This document shows positions 63,719 to 64,000 of a stretch of 64,000 nucleotides of DNA, one piece after another; within the stretch, counting starts at the first letter, position 1; each line of letters starts with the position of its first letter. The notes beneath the pieces were generated by a model, which did not search any database, was not told the DNA's origin, and saw only the letters and a list, made by a program, of their open reading frames with translations. This DNA comes from an uncultured Nioella sp. (GTDB lineage: Bacteria > Pseudomonadota > Alphaproteobacteria > Rhodobacterales > Rhodobacteraceae), in NCBI GenBank assembly GCA_947498125.1, contig CANMJH010000003.1:186001-250000 (forward strand), written 5' to 3'. A program made the position numbers and the translations under genes.

Positions 63719-64000
63719 TTAGCCCTCCTTTACTTTGGTTGCATTGGCGTATTCTTCTTCTTTGGTCATGATCCGCACATAGACCATCAGCAAAACCAGA
63801 ACAGCCGCCATGACCAGCATCCCAAGCGCCGATCCGAAGGGCCAATTTCGGGCTGACAGGAACTGCTGTTCGATAAGGTTGCCAATCATCAGGACCCGCG
63901 ATCCACCCAGGACCGACGGCACGATGAAATTCCCAAGGGACGGGATAAAGACGATGATCGACCCTCCAATGATGCCCGGCAGGGTCATGGGCAAGATTAC
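63719..64000 (-). CDS. ABC transporter permease (PotB-type), 3' part only
   Basis: The C-terminal 93 codons or so of a permease; the frame is still open at the window edge. It shows P-M-T-L-P-G-I-I-G-G-S-I-I-V-F-I-P-S-L-G, the segment after the EAA loop, and two membrane spans, ending N-A-T-K-V-K-E-G. It lies 3 nt upstream of the PotC-type gene. Confidence 0.85.
   Translation of the reverse strand, partial: VILPMTLPGIIGGSIIVFIPSLGNFIVPSVLGGSRVLMIGNLIEQQFLSARNWPFGSALGMLVMAAVLVLLMVYVRIMTKEEEYANATKVKEG

Overview
The window reads as a chromosomal segment of a marine Rhodobacterales bacterium (Roseobacter-group alphaproteobacterium). The evidence is the ribosomal protein order, a class I lysyl-tRNA synthetase, an NDUFS4-like complex I subunit gene, a tandem glycine riboswitch driving gcvT-gcvH-gcvP, TRAP transporters, and many small Rhodobacteraceae-type hypothetical proteins. 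The species cannot be named from sequence alone.

Layout: (1) 1-13130 is the S10/spc ribosomal superoperon. rplB-rpsS-rplV-rpsC-rplP is separated by about 6 kb of accessory genes (small membrane and secreted proteins, an AIM24-type protein, a cupin, a TIGR02466 protein plus the remnant of a second copy, and an immunity-like orphan) from rpmC-rpsQ-rplN-rplX-rplE-rpsN-rpsH-rplF-rplR-rpsE-rpmD. The second half has its own promoter-like sequence and a structured leader, and ends at a strong terminator. (2) 13.1-15.4 kb holds small secreted or hypothetical genes, including a two-repeat protein resembling the MVL mannan-binding lectin. (3) 15.4-20.4 kb is the glycine cleavage operon under a tandem glycine riboswitch, with a VOC protein gene between gcvH and gcvP. 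(4) 20.4-29 kb holds LysE, thioesterase, cold-shock, EttA, RidA and MarR-GNAT genes, plus a pair of tandem homologous micropeptide genes (22194-22482) that are the most unusual coding signal here. (5) 29.2-45.9 kb is mostly housekeeping (nadD, dacB, class I lysS, trmL, uvrB, complex I subunit) mixed with secreted and hypothetical proteins, a large beta-helix protein, and a frameshifted leucine-rich-repeat gene. (6) 45.97-48 kb is tRNA-Arg(UCU) followed by a decayed IS3-family element and gene-poor DNA. (7) 48.0-53.5 kb is a catabolic unit: IclR regulator, fused TRAP permease, TAXI binding protein and a sulfatase-family hydrolase. (8) 53.7-61.3 kb has two convergent MarR genes and a homogentisate catabolic operon (hmgA, fahA, an MBL-fold protein with altered metal ligands, and an MhaA/MhaB-like two-component hydroxylase). 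Three related inverted repeats in front of hmgA look like MarR operators. (9) 61.7-64 kb holds a P1-family peptidase and the permeases of a spermidine/putrescine-type ABC transporter; the last gene is cut by the window edge.

All calls come from reading the sequence and translated frames. No database search was run, so family names are recognition-based.
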